From the NCBI GenBank assembly GCA_001600355.1, contig BCJU01000003.1:2360519-2424518 (forward strand): a DNA stretch of 64,000 nt, read 5' to 3'. Made by a program: the position numbers and the translations under genes. Shown here piece by piece: positions 23,521-34,700 of the stretch (the stretch's first letter is position 1; every line of letters begins with the position of its first letter). The notes under the pieces are model-generated. The model did no database searches. It was not told where the DNA came from and saw only the letters and a list, made by a program, of their open reading frames with translations. The DNA comes from Meira nashicola (taxonomy: Eukaryota > Basidiomycota > Exobasidiomycetes > Exobasidiales > Brachybasidiaceae).

Positions 23521-24597
23521 TTAAGCCAACAAATCTTGACTGATACGGTAAGCAGGGAAGGATGTACGGCCACCTTTACCACCATTGGCTGTGTCAAAGT
23601 AGGCACCTGCTCCATAAATACCACGAGCAGAGGTCGTACCATACTCGAAAACGGTTGTCAAAGAGTTCACTTCAAAACCTTTACGTGAGAAGGTCTTGAA
23701 AGAGGCGCTATTCCAACCATCTGTTGAAGTGAATGAATATACGTTAGGAGCTTTGGCACCAATCAATTTGGTCTTGCCGTCATTGCCTGGAATAGCTTTG
23801 ACCTTCTCGGTACCGTCCAAAGAACCAAAGTTACCGTTAATTTTGACAGTTCTTGCTGTAGGTGTAGAATCGCTCAAACGGAACAAAGTGATAGGACGTG
23901 GACCACCAAATGCAGCGATTGCATTCTCTTCAGGGATGAAAGCAACACCCGTGTATCCTGGACGTTGACTTCCGTTTGACTTTTCAAAGAACCATGGTTC
24001 GACAGTCTTTCCGTCAGGGCTAACTTTGGCAATTGCAGGTGCTCCGAGAGCAAAGATGACATAAGAGTTACCATCGTTATCTTGAGCAGATGCAACGTTT
24101 CCGTATGGGCGGGTACCGTACTTTTGTTGGAATGCGCTTTGAACACCACGCAAATCGACTGACCAAGCAGGTGTGGAAGAAGAAGATAGAGGAAGGTTGA
24201 ATGCATGGAAAGAGCATGGTCCTTGATCATGAACGGTACCATCAAAACGGAAAGCGTCTGAAGGTTTAGCAACGGCGAATAATCGCTTAGCGTTTGTGCG
24301 TTTGTCCAAAGAAACACCTGCCATTTGTTGAGAACCATCTCCGGAAGAGGAAACTCCAGGGATCAAGACATTGAAGTGAGAATTATCACTTGGCTTGTAG
24401 ACTGACAATCTACCTTTCCACAAATTAGATTGAATCAATTGCTTTGTATCAAAGTTCCAAACACCGTCTTCTGGATACAAATTCTTGACGGGTACTTTAA
24501 TCGAATCAGGCAAGCTATCACGAGTCTCTAATGGCAATGCACTGCAGCCAGCAGAAAAAGCGGCGGCTGCCAAGGTTAGAGTTGAAAAGAATCTCAT
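23521..24597 (-). CDS. secreted TRI14-like beta-propeller protein
   Basis: A 358-residue single-exon protein with a clear signal peptide (RFFSTLTLAAAAFSAGCSA, cleavage about residue 20). The segment NLYPEDGVWNFDTKQLIQSN, then a glycine-rich stretch and QQMAGVSLD, resembles the opening of the TRI14 family: PED-V near the start, then MAG-(M/V). Repeated strand motifs predict a secreted propeller of the SMP-30/gluconolactonase type. TRI14 was first described beside trichothecene genes in Fusarium, where it affects virulence but not toxin synthesis; homologues are widespread in fungi outside any toxin cluster. No biosynthetic genes are nearby, so no metabolic role is implied. A TATA-like element lies about 90 bp upstream, consistent with an inducible, well-expressed gene. 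Confidence 0.75.
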   Translation of the reverse strand: MRFFSTLTLAAAAFSAGCSALPLETRDSLPDSIKVPVKNLYPEDGVWNFDTKQLIQSNLWKGRLSVYKPSDNSHFNVLIPGVSSSGDGSQQMAGVSLDKRTNAKRLFAVAKPSDAFRFDGTVHDQGPCSFHAFNLPLSSSSTPAWSVDLRGVQSAFQQKYGTRPYGNVASAQDNDGNSYVIFALGAPAIAKVSPDGKTVEPWFFEKSNGSQRPGYTGVAFIPEENAIAAFGGPRPITLFRLSDSTPTARTVKINGNFGSLDGTEKVKAIPGNDGKTKLIGAKAPNVYSFTSTDGWNSASFKTFSRKGFEVNSLTTVFEYGTTSARGIYGAGAYFDTANGGKGGRTSFPAYRISQDLLA

Positions 24598-25901
24598 ATT
24601 TGTTTGTTTGTGAAGGTGAAAACAAGGGTCGAATCAGGATCTTGGGGATCAAAAAGTGATTGTGGGCCGAAACAAAAAAGAGTGTGTTTATATATTGATC
24701 GGAAACGAATGTGAAGGCGTAGAAAATTAGCCCAGCAAGAAAGCTAATTTGTCTTTTGACTTGAACGTAAAAGGGGTGAAAATGAGAAGATGATGGTCAG
24801 CAGGGATACAATTCGGTCAAAGAATTGTTAGTACTCCTCGCTTCATCTCGCCGTTCCTAGACGGAACAATAAGTACGTACACACGGCCTAGTACCAGGTC
24901 ACCCGAGTGATTTAAAAATAACACACCCGCGTTTATTGCATTTATTCAGTCTGATCGGATCTTTTACATGCATAGACTTTCTATTCATAAATTAGGTACT
25001 AGGGACCCCGGGGATGCAAAAATTTCGTTTAGTGACTTTGGTAATGTCTGATTTGTAGAATAAATTGTGTTTATTGATCTAAAGAAGGGACCCCAGGTTA
25101 TATCACTTTTATGTTACTTTATGCACTTAGCGTGCAATGCAAGCCTTGCATCTGATCGTTCATATCAATGCACAAATTTTAACTCCCTTCTTATTCACCG
25201 ATCAATCTTAAGAACAAAAAACGCCTACGCCAAGAGGGAAATACGTACAAATTTCTCGCCCGATCGGGAAAAAGGCTTTTAGTGGATTTTTATCATTGCA
25301 CGCTATTGTCCCGCCTTTTTATAAACGACTCTACAAAGAATTCGACAAAAGAACATTTTACGTATCGAATCGCGCAGTGCAGCATAATGAATGCAGTCGC
25401 TTCAATTTAAACAGACGCGTGGTTTAGAAATGCAAAAATTATCTTGAACAGGCGGCCAAGCGCTGAGCAGACACTCGTTACTCTAGAGCAAATGTACGCC
25501 ACTGATCTTCAGATTTGGAATTTGGAAGGGACTGAAAAGAAAAGAGACGCGGGCAGACAAGTTTGCATTTTATTCATTAACACGTCAGCTTGCACTGCAT
25601 TAACTCGGAAAACGCCAAGCCAAATACAGGCACATTGCTCACTCTAAATTCTCCACACAGGATTTTCAAAAAATGTACGTGCACTGCCTTCCCCAACCTG
25701 AGAAGGGCATGCAATACTTTCAACAAATGCTTCTTTATTGTCGCTTCGGATTGATCACTGCCACGATTCATTCGAAGTGTCAGCACAGCCAAGTCAAAAG
25801 TGGCGATTAATTTTGAGGATAAAGGTTATAAAGTGCGCATTTATTTGACCCACACCTCTTCTTCACGTAAGGCCATCACTATACCCAATCGCTATTTCAA
25901 G
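24598..25901. other. intergenic, divergent promoters of TRI14-like and senescence-domain genes
   Basis: 1.3 kb separating divergent starts at 24597 and 25902. I see no gene. The reading frame of the senescence-domain gene is open back to 25800 but only through a GTG, so 25800-25901 is treated as leader. Confidence 0.5.
24687..24696 (-). promoter_or_regulatory. TATA-like box of TRI14-like gene
   Basis: On the minus strand the sequence reads aatatataaa, about 90-100 bp upstream of the ATG at 24597. This position suits a core promoter element of a gene for a secreted protein. Confidence 0.45.
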
Positions 25902-27449
25902 ATGACGAATCTTCCAAATCAAACAGACGTAAAAGGTGTTATTCTTCAGGAGATCAACGGTGCAAGAGTTATCCAAAAGTTCAAAGGTGAACCAGACGTA
26001 GAATTAGCCAGTGGCACTTTAAAAGCAATATTTGTTAGTGTGCCAGTCGAAGATCCCTTTGCAGACATCAAAACTTCCGCCACTGGTCATGGAAAAGGTA
26101 AAGAAACGTCAACAGATCTTTGGCTTGCGTTGGAAATCGGTTCGGATTTCTCAATGCCGATCAAATCTAGTCAAACCGTTATTCCTGAAAATGGCAATAT
26201 TGCATCATATTCCTTTCCTTCAGCAGAAATTCCCGATGCAGCAATTCAATTAATCTTCAACACAAATGATCGAAAATCACTTTATGATTTTGAAGAGATC
26301 TTATCGGATTATTGCGCTTTTCATGCTTTCAGTAACACCAAAAGCGGTGCTAATAACGAAAAGGCTAAATTGGAATTGTTGGATGATGAAGGAAAGCTAT
26401 TAGGAACAATTGACGGACCTTGGCAATTACAAGAGGATTCAACCTTACACAAACCAGGTCACGAAAAGGATCCGGTCATTTTGGAGTTACCCGAAGAGGG
26501 AAGCAGCAGTTCTCAGCAAAAGGTACACGTCTCCGCAGCCCCAAGAGACGAAAATGGACAATTGTCCGCTGCATATCAAAATGACTGGCTTTTGCGTGGA
26601 GCAAATTATGTTTCCCGTTCCTTAGAGATGGGATCTCAGTGGGCTGGAACAAAGATGTTAAAAGCTGCAGATTCATACGTTACCCGTTCCACACCGCCAG
26701 GCTCACAACCAGGATCAAGAAGGGATTCTGGTTCTTACCCACGAGATGAACTTACTGAAAAGCCACTCTCAGGAGGTGCAAGTATCAATACTGTAAATTC
26801 AAATTTGACGACGTCCGGAAGAACAGCAGTAACTTTCAGTCCTCAAACGCACAACACAGCAAGACAAATTCGTAACGTAAGCGGAAAAGTTACAAGCGTT
26901 AGCAATCGTACAACGTCAGCAATCTTATCCGCAGCATCCAATGTTGGAGACCAAATCGGGAAACGAACTGGAATTCAACAAAAGACGCAACCTGATGGAA
27001 CGGTACAAAATCCAAAAGGATTCCGTGGCGTTTTAAATAGAAGCTTGATCGCTTTCAATGTCGTTTTGGATGGAGTTACAAATAGTGCCGAACGTTTATT
27101 GAAAGATGGTGGAGAAGCAAGCGGAAGGGTGATCGAACATCGTTATGGCTCAGAAGCAAAAGTGATTAGTGGAAATGTCGCTTCCGTTGGTCGTTCTGCA
27201 TTTATCGTTTATAAAGATATCAATGGCGTTCGTAGAAAAGCTTTATTGAGAGTAGCAACAGGTACAATCAAAGCTCGTGCACCTGATGGCAGTGAGGTTA
27301 TCTTGCAACAGCAAAATCTTGAATCATCACCATCGTTTAATTCGCATGCACAACAAACGTACGAAAAAGAAACAGAAAAGACAAATCCGCCAGGCTATTC
27401 AGTCTCCGATCCATCCTCTAGAAGCTCAATCGATAAAAAATATAAGTAA
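25902..27449 (+). CDS. senescence/spartin-domain protein
   Basis: A 515-residue protein when started at the first ATG (25902); the open frame extends 34 codons further upstream but only from GTG. The N-terminal half has the beta-rich pattern seen in plant senescence/dehydration proteins and spartin: VELASGTLKAIFVSVP, then LWLALEIGSDFSMPI. The C-terminal half (about 235-480) is the helical senescence domain: WLLRGANYVSRSLEMGSQW, then segments such as ASNVGDQIGKRTG and LNRSLIAFNVVLDGV. Family members associate with lipid droplets and endosomes and take part in lipid transfer or droplet turnover; that role is inferred for this one. A Ser/Thr-rich linker lies near 280-330. The gene converges on the eIF3a gene, 253 bp away. 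Confidence 0.8.
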   Translation: MTNLPNQTDVKGVILQEINGARVIQKFKGEPDVELASGTLKAIFVSVPVEDPFADIKTSATGHGKGKETSTDLWLALEIGSDFSMPIKSSQTVIPENGNIASYSFPSAEIPDAAIQLIFNTNDRKSLYDFEEILSDYCAFHAFSNTKSGANNEKAKLELLDDEGKLLGTIDGPWQLQEDSTLHKPGHEKDPVILELPEEGSSSSQQKVHVSAAPRDENGQLSAAYQNDWLLRGANYVSRSLEMGSQWAGTKMLKAADSYVTRSTPPGSQPGSRRDSGSYPRDELTEKPLSGGASINTVNSNLTTSGRTAVTFSPQTHNTARQIRNVSGKVTSVSNRTTSAILSAASNVGDQIGKRTGIQQKTQPDGTVQNPKGFRGVLNRSLIAFNVVLDGVTNSAERLLKDGGEASGRVIEHRYGSEAKVISGNVASVGRSAFIVYKDINGVRRKALLRVATGTIKARAPDGSEVILQQQNLESSPSFNSHAQQTYEKETEKTNPPGYSVSDPSSRSSIDKKYK

Positions 27450-27702
27450 ATTTCATGTTACGCATCCTAACACCAGTTTAGATAATTATTCTTTATAATC
27501 CATGTAGAATTTTATAGCATACCTGTTCGAGATCATATCCTTTGAATGAAACGAAATGCATTGTATAGCATAAGAATGAAAGATAGATTGCAGATGTTAT
27601 TTATCAGGGAAAGTGGGGAATATGTACAAGAAAGGGAAGATGAAGGTATTGTTTCCATCCTTGCTTATGCTTATCAACTTTTTCCCAATGAAATTTAACT
27701 TT

Positions 27703-30700
27703 CTACTTTTGGTTTTTGTTGCGTAAATGAGGTGGTAAATAACTACTACCTTTACCACGAGCAGCATTGCTTTGAACGGTAGTAAATCCATCATCATCGC
27801 CGCCAGCCGGTCTTTCGGCTCCAGAACCTGGTGTGGAAGCACGAGGTGCGGGCTCTGGTGTCGCAGTTCCAGAATTAGTTTTACCTGCTTCCCGATCGCG
27901 CCAACTTGGACCTCCTCCAGCTCGTTTAACGAATGTCGGTGGTCCTCTCGATGCTGGTGGTGCTGGACTTCCATGTGGACTTGAAGATTGATTGCGTGAC
28001 TCTGAAGCAGGAGTTCCCGCTCCATTGATTCGAGCGCCATAAGGAGTAGCAGCAGGAGCAGCAGATGGAGATGATTCTCCGCTCGCTCCGCCGCCTGCTT
28101 GTCTTGCAGCCAACTTTTCACGCCATCCGCCAGCTTTGACACCTCCAATAGCCGGTGGTGCAGTTGAAGTATGAGTGGCCCGACTTGGTTCGCGAGATCC
28201 ACCTTCGCGTTCTCTCGCAAGTCGTTCTTCAATTTCAGCTTCTCTTTGTCTTTGTTTTTCAAATTGAGCATCCATCTTGGCTCTCCTTTCTTGAATCTCA
28301 CGTGCCTTTTCAGCTTCCAATTGTCGTTTCTTCTCCTCTTCTTCTGCACGCAAGGCAGCTTGACGTTCTTCTTCTTCAGCTCTCTCACGATCACGCTCCT
28401 CTTGTTCGGCACGTAGACGAGTTTCTTCCTCTTCACGCAAACGTTCTTCTTCGCGTTGTTTGGCGATTTGAGCACGTCTTTTTTGCTTCTCGATTTCGAT
28501 TTGCTCTTGTGCTCTTCTACGACGTTCTTCAAGGACACTCTTTCGCTTGTCTTCGATAAGAGAGCGAGTACTGTTGTAATCAGGTAAGATACGTGCAAGT
28601 CTTTTCTTGACAATCAAATCAGCTTCATGCTTATCACGGCTGGTTTGAAGCAATGTTTGACGTGCAATTCTATGGTACTCTTGATCTTCCTTCTTTTGAC
28701 GTTCGTAATCTCTCTCCAACAAGGGAATCTCTTCACGACGGTAAGCACGTTCCATATGGTCCATACGACGGTGAACGATGCGTAATCTTTCAGCCAAATC
28801 CTTCTTTTCACGTTCAAGTTGTTCAACTTGCAATTGAACAAGCTTGTCAGTGTCCAAATTGGCGTATTCTTCTTCGGTCAACTTCAAACCACCCTTCTCC
28901 TTCAAGCTTTGTGCCATCTTGCGAGCCTCTTCCAAACGTACTGCTTCTACTTCACGTTTGATACGGTCTTGTTCACGTTGACGTTGTTCTTCGGCAATTC
29001 GGATTTGTTCAGCTTGTGCTTGTAAGCGAGCACGTTCAGCCTTTGCCTCAGTTTCCTCACGCTCACGTAAAACAGCTCTCTCTTCGAGCAATTCGCGACG
29101 GCGAGCCAAAATTGCTTTTCTGGCAACGGCTGCCTTGTGTTCACGATCAGCTTGATCTAACGCACGGGCAAAAGCGCTTTGCTTAGCCTCACGAGCAGCA
29201 TCTAGGATGTTGGGATCGATGGTCTTCAAGGTGGTATCGAGACATGTTGCCAATCGGCTCAATTGCGTTCTCACCAATTCGCTAGGTGTGGATTGCAAGC
29301 GGACAGCATCTCCACCGTCGTTTGAAGTACTTGTGGAGGCATAAGATCCCGATGCAGAAGAGGCAGAAGGGTGAACCTTTGCATCGAAAGGATCGTCTTG
29401 GAAGGTGATTGCTTGTTCTCCGTGATCGATGCTAATGTTCAAATGACCTTTCTTGCATGCATTAAGAACAAATTTCTCGACTTCGATGGGAGAGTAATCA
29501 TAAGGAGCCTTAAAGGCGGAAACGAGTTGCATAACCTTTTTAAGCATAACGGAGTCGTATACTTGACTCAATTGCTGGAAAAGTCTGGTCAAGATGACGG
29601 AATGCAAAGGCTTGACATATCTAGCCATTTCCTCGTCTTGCGCAATTTGGCGAATGATAGGTTCGATCTTTTGGCAAATGCTCAAAGGATGGAATTCGAC
29701 CTCCAAGATGTTATACAGGTCGCGCAATTCTGGTTTGACACGCTTCAAGACATTACGTGCAAGAGCTTCTTTCAACAGACCCGCTCTAGTGGGTGTTTGA
29801 GAAAGACCCAACAATGATGTCAAGCGGCCAGTACGACTTCTAGTCTCTTGATCACCCATCAAAAAGTCAGATTTGCTCTTGTTCATGTTACCAGTACCAG
29901 GGGCGCTTGATGAAATGACAGGCACAGCCAAAGCACTCAACAAGACTAGAGATGCCATTCTTGTATGCTCCTCTTCTGTCTTGACGTTTGTACGTGCTAA
30001 AGCGTAGTATCTGTTCCATGAAGCGGCATGGAAGAGGTTATTATCGGAAACCATGAAAATCTTTGTCAATTTTTCGTAATAGTTTGCCATCATGCTTGGA
30101 CGGGGAGTCTTTTTGGCCATTGTCAATAGATTGTGAACATCTTCAACTGATCGGAAAGCCTCTTGCCAAAGTTCCAATTCCACAGCAGCGTTCAATTGAG
30201 CAAATCGCGTATCGAGATGGCGTTGCAATGTTTCCGGTTCGGTGATGTTGATTGCATGCGAGTGATGTGCATGACGGGCAACGTTTGCCAAATGTGTTCG
30301 AAGTAGATCGCAAAGACGGCGGAATTCTGTTTTACGTTCTAATGTAAGACAGAATTGTAAAGCTTGATGAGCAACTTGTTGATAAGGTACTTCCAAACGA
30401 GCATTGTTGCGCAAGATATCCAAAGCAGTACGATAAGACTCCCACAAAAATTTCAACCAAGGCGTAACGAGAGCACGATCTGTACGGTCACGACTCTCTT
30501 CGCTTGTCACAGCACCGAGTAACATACTTTCGGGAGATTCACTTTCTTCCAAATCGTCCACTTCGAGAGCTTCTTTGGCGGTAGCATCAGCTTTTTCCTG
30601 TGCGACACGAACTCTTTCTTCGGATAATTTGATAAAATGTTTGATTACCAATTCGATAGAAGCTGGATTTTGGTTTTGCGAGACGTTTTTGTATTGCAAA

Positions 30701-30912
30701 AGACCATCTTTTGCTACTCTACCACGACGTAATTCGACGCATAAATCGACAAATTTTAACATGATTGGTTCTAAAGTAGTTAAACTTGTTTGACGAAATC
30801 TACGTGAAGTGAAAACGTCATGAAGGGCTTGTAAAGCAGCTTGAGGTTGACCGACGCCGATCAATTCCTCAGAACGCTTTAAGACCATTTCTGGTCTTGC
30901 AAATCGAGACAT
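27703..30912 (-). CDS. TIF32: translation initiation factor eIF3 subunit a
   Basis: A 1069-residue uninterrupted protein, the largest subunit of eIF3, which docks on the 40S ribosome and scaffolds the other subunits. The N-terminus (SRFARPEMVLKRSEELI) and the helical repeats that follow are characteristic. The PCI domain lies at about 325-500 and ends in KGHLNISIDHGEQAITF. From about 560 to 900 the chain is a long Arg/Glu/Lys-rich coiled coil (RREEIPLLERDYERQKKED and similar). A Gly/Ser/Pro-rich tail ends in SSYLPPHLRNKNQK. The length fits fungal eIF3a (about 950-1080). The ATG at 30912 is the first in frame. The absence of introns across 3.2 kb fits the intron-poor style of this region. Confidence 0.97.
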   Translation of the reverse strand: MSRFARPEMVLKRSEELIGVGQPQAALQALHDVFTSRRFRQTSLTTLEPIMLKFVDLCVELRRGRVAKDGLLQYKNVSQNQNPASIELVIKHFIKLSEERVRVAQEKADATAKEALEVDDLEESESPESMLLGAVTSEESRDRTDRALVTPWLKFLWESYRTALDILRNNARLEVPYQQVAHQALQFCLTLERKTEFRRLCDLLRTHLANVARHAHHSHAINITEPETLQRHLDTRFAQLNAAVELELWQEAFRSVEDVHNLLTMAKKTPRPSMMANYYEKLTKIFMVSDNNLFHAASWNRYYALARTNVKTEEEHTRMASLVLLSALAVPVISSSAPGTGNMNKSKSDFLMGDQETRSRTGRLTSLLGLSQTPTRAGLLKEALARNVLKRVKPELRDLYNILEVEFHPLSICQKIEPIIRQIAQDEEMARYVKPLHSVILTRLFQQLSQVYDSVMLKKVMQLVSAFKAPYDYSPIEVEKFVLNACKKGHLNISIDHGEQAITFQDDPFDAKVHPSASSASGSYASTSTSNDGGDAVRLQSTPSELVRTQLSRLATCLDTTLKTIDPNILDAAREAKQSAFARALDQADREHKAAVARKAILARRRELLEERAVLREREETEAKAERARLQAQAEQIRIAEEQRQREQDRIKREVEAVRLEEARKMAQSLKEKGGLKLTEEEYANLDTDKLVQLQVEQLEREKKDLAERLRIVHRRMDHMERAYRREEIPLLERDYERQKKEDQEYHRIARQTLLQTSRDKHEADLIVKKRLARILPDYNSTRSLIEDKRKSVLEERRRRAQEQIEIEKQKRRAQIAKQREEERLREEEETRLRAEQEERDRERAEEEERQAALRAEEEEKKRQLEAEKAREIQERRAKMDAQFEKQRQREAEIEERLAREREGGSREPSRATHTSTAPPAIGGVKAGGWREKLAARQAGGGASGESSPSAAPAATPYGARINGAGTPASESRNQSSSPHGSPAPPASRGPPTFVKRAGGGPSWRDREAGKTNSGTATPEPAPRASTPGSGAERPAGGDDDGFTTVQSNAARGKGSSYLPPHLRNKNQK

Positions 30913-31776
30913 TTTGAGGAGCGGAATTTAAACGTTGTAAAATTCGTTATTACGTTGATCTTTTCTTTTCAATCTCTTCACACAGCTCGGCGCCGTCTGC
31001 AATGCGGAATACGAATCCAACCTCTTAATTGGGTCTGCAGAGAAGGCGTGGCTAAAATGATGATGACGAACAAGTGTAGAGAAAGTAGGAGCTGTTAATC
31101 AGAAGATTTGGTATATTCTGCATCTTAACCAACGAAAAAAAAAAAAGGGAAGATTACAGTATATAGGCCACATGCACGCATACACGCGCGCGCGCGTTTA
31201 AGCGCAGTAAAATTTACACAGGCCACCCTAGCTGTAGACCATGTGCAGTGAAATTTACATAAGCTGAGAAGATCATTGAGAGAAGAATTCATTTCATTCT
31301 AGCATTTCATTATCGCTGAATTGGATGGTACAGTGGTATATATTTGACTTTGCAAAATACTGGGATTAAAGGCACAATTCGGTCATTCAAGAAGTTCTCA
31401 AAAGCACTCTAGAATAACACTGTGTAGAAATCTTAGCTATATTCTAATGCGGGTGTTAAGCATAAGCGCGGCGCGTTTCCTACCAAAAAAAAAAGCCGCA
31501 AGGCTCAACACGTGATGTACGCTTAAAGTTTTTAATCCTCTTACGGCTTTCATTCCTACCATCCTCCATCACACTCTTGTATGCATATTTTGGGAATCAT
31601 ATGATGATATTTTTCAAATAAGCACATAGGAAACATTCGAGATATAAGCAATAAACAAAGGAGCACGAGACGAATAAAAGATAAGAACCTCTATGATAAG
31701 GGAAAAAATATATGAGAGAAAGAAGGAAAAATTAAATTTGGATCATGAATCCTTTTGATGAATCGGTCTGCGATCC
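30913..31776. other. intergenic, eIF3a 5' flank and GLT1 3' flank
   Basis: 864 bp with no gene. The palindromic core cggcgccg at 30988-30995 sits about 75 bp upstream of the eIF3a ATG, and another core, gcgcggcgcg, is at 31466-31475. A run of A and a CG-alternating tract lie near 31135-31197. Confidence 0.5.
31184..31197. repeat. alternating CG tract
   Basis: Fourteen bases reading acgcgcgcgcgcgt, a perfect palindrome and potential Z-DNA stretch, followed by ttaagcgc. It stands out in AT-rich intergenic DNA. Confidence 0.6.
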
Positions 31777-34700
31777 TTAAGCAGCAGCAGCAGCTACTTG
31801 AGGTTCAGCGTGACCATTAACTTTGGCAGCACCGTTTGCGATAGCAGCTGGCTTCTTTGCTGACCATTTTTGGGCATTAAACGTACGTTTTGGAATACCA
31901 CCTGACCAAGGTAATTTCGTTTCACCTTCCAAATCAGCATCAATTGCTGCTGCACAAGCACGACCTTCCATAATACCAGTCACAACCAATGATTGACCAC
32001 GACGACAATCACCTGTTGCGTATACTTTTTCAACGGAAGTCTTGTATGGGGATTTTCCTTCGCGATCATCGGCTAAAATGTTACCGCGACCATCTTGTTC
32101 GAGACCCAAAGCAGAATAAGCTTCTTTTTCGGGAGATAAGAAACCAAGAGATAAGAAAACTAAATCGCATTCCCATCTCTTTTCGCTTCCGGGAACCTTG
32201 TTCATTTGCCAGCGACCAGAAGCATCCTTTTCCCATTTAACTTCTTGGGTATGTAATGCAACCAATTTGCCAGATTCATCTTTTTCGAATTGAGTAGTTG
32301 TGATCTCATATGTTCTTGGATCTTCTCCCCATTTCTCTTTGCATTCCGTATGACCGTAATCGGTACGGAAGATACGTGGCCATTGTGGCCATGGGTTATC
32401 GCGTGTACGACCAGTCTTGGATGGCATAGGCAACAATTCAAAGTTGTTGATCGATGTTGCACCGTGACGGATGGAAGTACCGATACAATCATTACCTGTA
32501 TCACCACCACCAATAACGATAACCTTTTTGCCTTTTGCAGAAATGTATCGGCCATCTTCATGTGCAGAATCTAATAAACTTCTTGTGTTCATGCTCAAGA
32601 AGTCCATTGCAAAGAAGATACCGTCTGCATCACGACCAGGAATGCTCAAATCACGAGGTTTGGTACTTCCGGTTGCAAAGACNACTGCATCATTTTGAGC
32701 ACGTAAATCATCAGAAGAAATATCTGTACCAACGCTAACGCCGCAAACGAATTTGACGCCTTCGTCTTCCATGATCTTCAAACGACGCATAACGAATCTC
32801 TTTTCGAGCTTCATGTTAGGGATACCGTACATCAACAAACCACCTGGACGGTCAGCACGTTCATAAATTGTGACTGAATGACCAGCACGGTTCAATTGAT
32901 CAGCACAAGCTAAACCAGCTGGTCCTGAACCAATAACAGCGACTGTCTTGCCGGTACGATGTGGTGGCGGATTTGGTTTCATCCATCCCATTTCCCAAGC
33001 TTTGTCGATAATTGCGCATTCGACGCTCTTGATACCAACAGCAGGCTCGTTGATACCCAAAACACATGCACCTTCACATGGAGCAGGGCAAACACGACCG
33101 GTAAATTCGGGGAAGTTGTTAGTCTTTGCCAAAGAGTGGAAAGCGGCTTCCCATTGACCCTTAAAGACGAGATTGTTAAATTGAGGAATAACATTTGCGA
33201 TTGGGCAACCAGTTCCTGTTTGACAGAATGGAACACCACAGTCCATACAACGAGCTGTTTGATATTTCAATTCGGCATCTGTCAAACGAGTTGAAAGTTC
33301 GTTCCAATCCTTTGTACGTTTTGTAGGTGTACGGTAATGTTCTCCCAATCGTTTGTATTTCATGAAACCGCGAGTTTTGTCTAATTTAGCCAATCTTGCC
33401 TTTTGAGATTCATCATCAACCATTGAATCTTCTACATCAGCAACAGCTGGTTCATGTTTAACAGCGTTAGCAGTTTTTGCTTCTGTATCTTCAGTAACAG
33501 AAACATCAACTTGACTGCCATGACGAGAAAGTGTACCGAGCAAATCGACATGACTTGAACGTTTCTTTTCGGCAGCAGCTTTTGCAGCTTCTTCTTCCAA
33601 GACACGCTTGTAATCCAATGGCATAACACGAACGAAGCGTGGCAAGAGATGATGGAAGTCGTGCAAAACATGTTCGGCAACCGTTGATCCGGTGTAATGA
33701 CGATGATTTTCGATCAAGTTACGCAATTCAGCGATATCTTGAGGGTCATTGACTGGACCTAATTCGACCATACCTGTGTTGCATCTTGTGTGGAAGTCTC
33801 TGTTCATGTCGAGAACGTAAGCAATACCACCGCTCATACCGGCAGCAAAGTTGCGTCCTGTTCCACCCAAAATAACAACACGACCACCGGTCATGTATTC
33901 ACATCCGTGATCTCCTACACCTTCAACAACTGCATGTGCTCCAGAGTTACGAACTGCGAAACGTTCGGCAGCGATACCGCGGAAGTATGCATTACCAGAA
34001 GTGGCACCGTACAAACAAACGTTACCGACGATAATGTTCTCTTCAGCCTTGAAAGCGGAATTCTTTGGTGGGTAGATGATCAAACGACCACCGCTCATAC
34101 CTTTACCGACGTAATCGTTTGCATCACCTTCAAGTTCAAAAGTGATACCGGGAGCCAAGAAGGCACCGCAAGATTGACCGGCACTTCCTTTTGCGTTGAT
34201 ATGAATTGTGTCACGGGGCAAACCTTCTTCACCGTAAATCTTGGAAACACGGTAAGACAAGGTAGAGCACAAAGCACGATCGGTATTGACCACATCGCAT
34301 TCGATTTGAACGGGTAATCCTTGTGTCAAAGCAGGTTCACTTTCTTCAATAAATTTGTTATCGAGACGGATGTACAATTTGTGGTCTTGTTGACGAACTT
34401 TGTAAGTTGCTGCACCTGGACGCATTTCGTGAGCAGGTTTGAGAACGGCGCTCAAGTCCAAGTTTGCTGTCTTTGGTGTGCGCAAGCTTTCGTCAACCTT
34501 GAGGAGATCACTTCTACCAACCATTTCATTAATGGTACGGAGACCCAGTTTAGCCATAATACCACGTAATTCTTCAGCGAGTAAGAAGAAGAAGTTGGTA
34601 ACAGATTCGGGCATACCGGCGAATTTCTCACGTAAGGCAGCATCTTGGGTTGCAATACCAACTGGGCAAGTGTTCTGAAAAGGAAAAAGAGAGTAGAGTT

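Noticed and set aside
27597..28613. 338-codon open frame on the same strand as eIF3a in another frame
   Set aside because: It overlaps the Arg/Glu/Lys-rich coiled-coil part of eIF3a, whose repetitive codons keep a second frame open; its product is low-complexity Leu/Lys/Arg with no feature.
32683..32683. Ambiguous base as a possible break in GLT1
   Set aside because: The codon GTN is valine for any base and the frame is intact on both sides.
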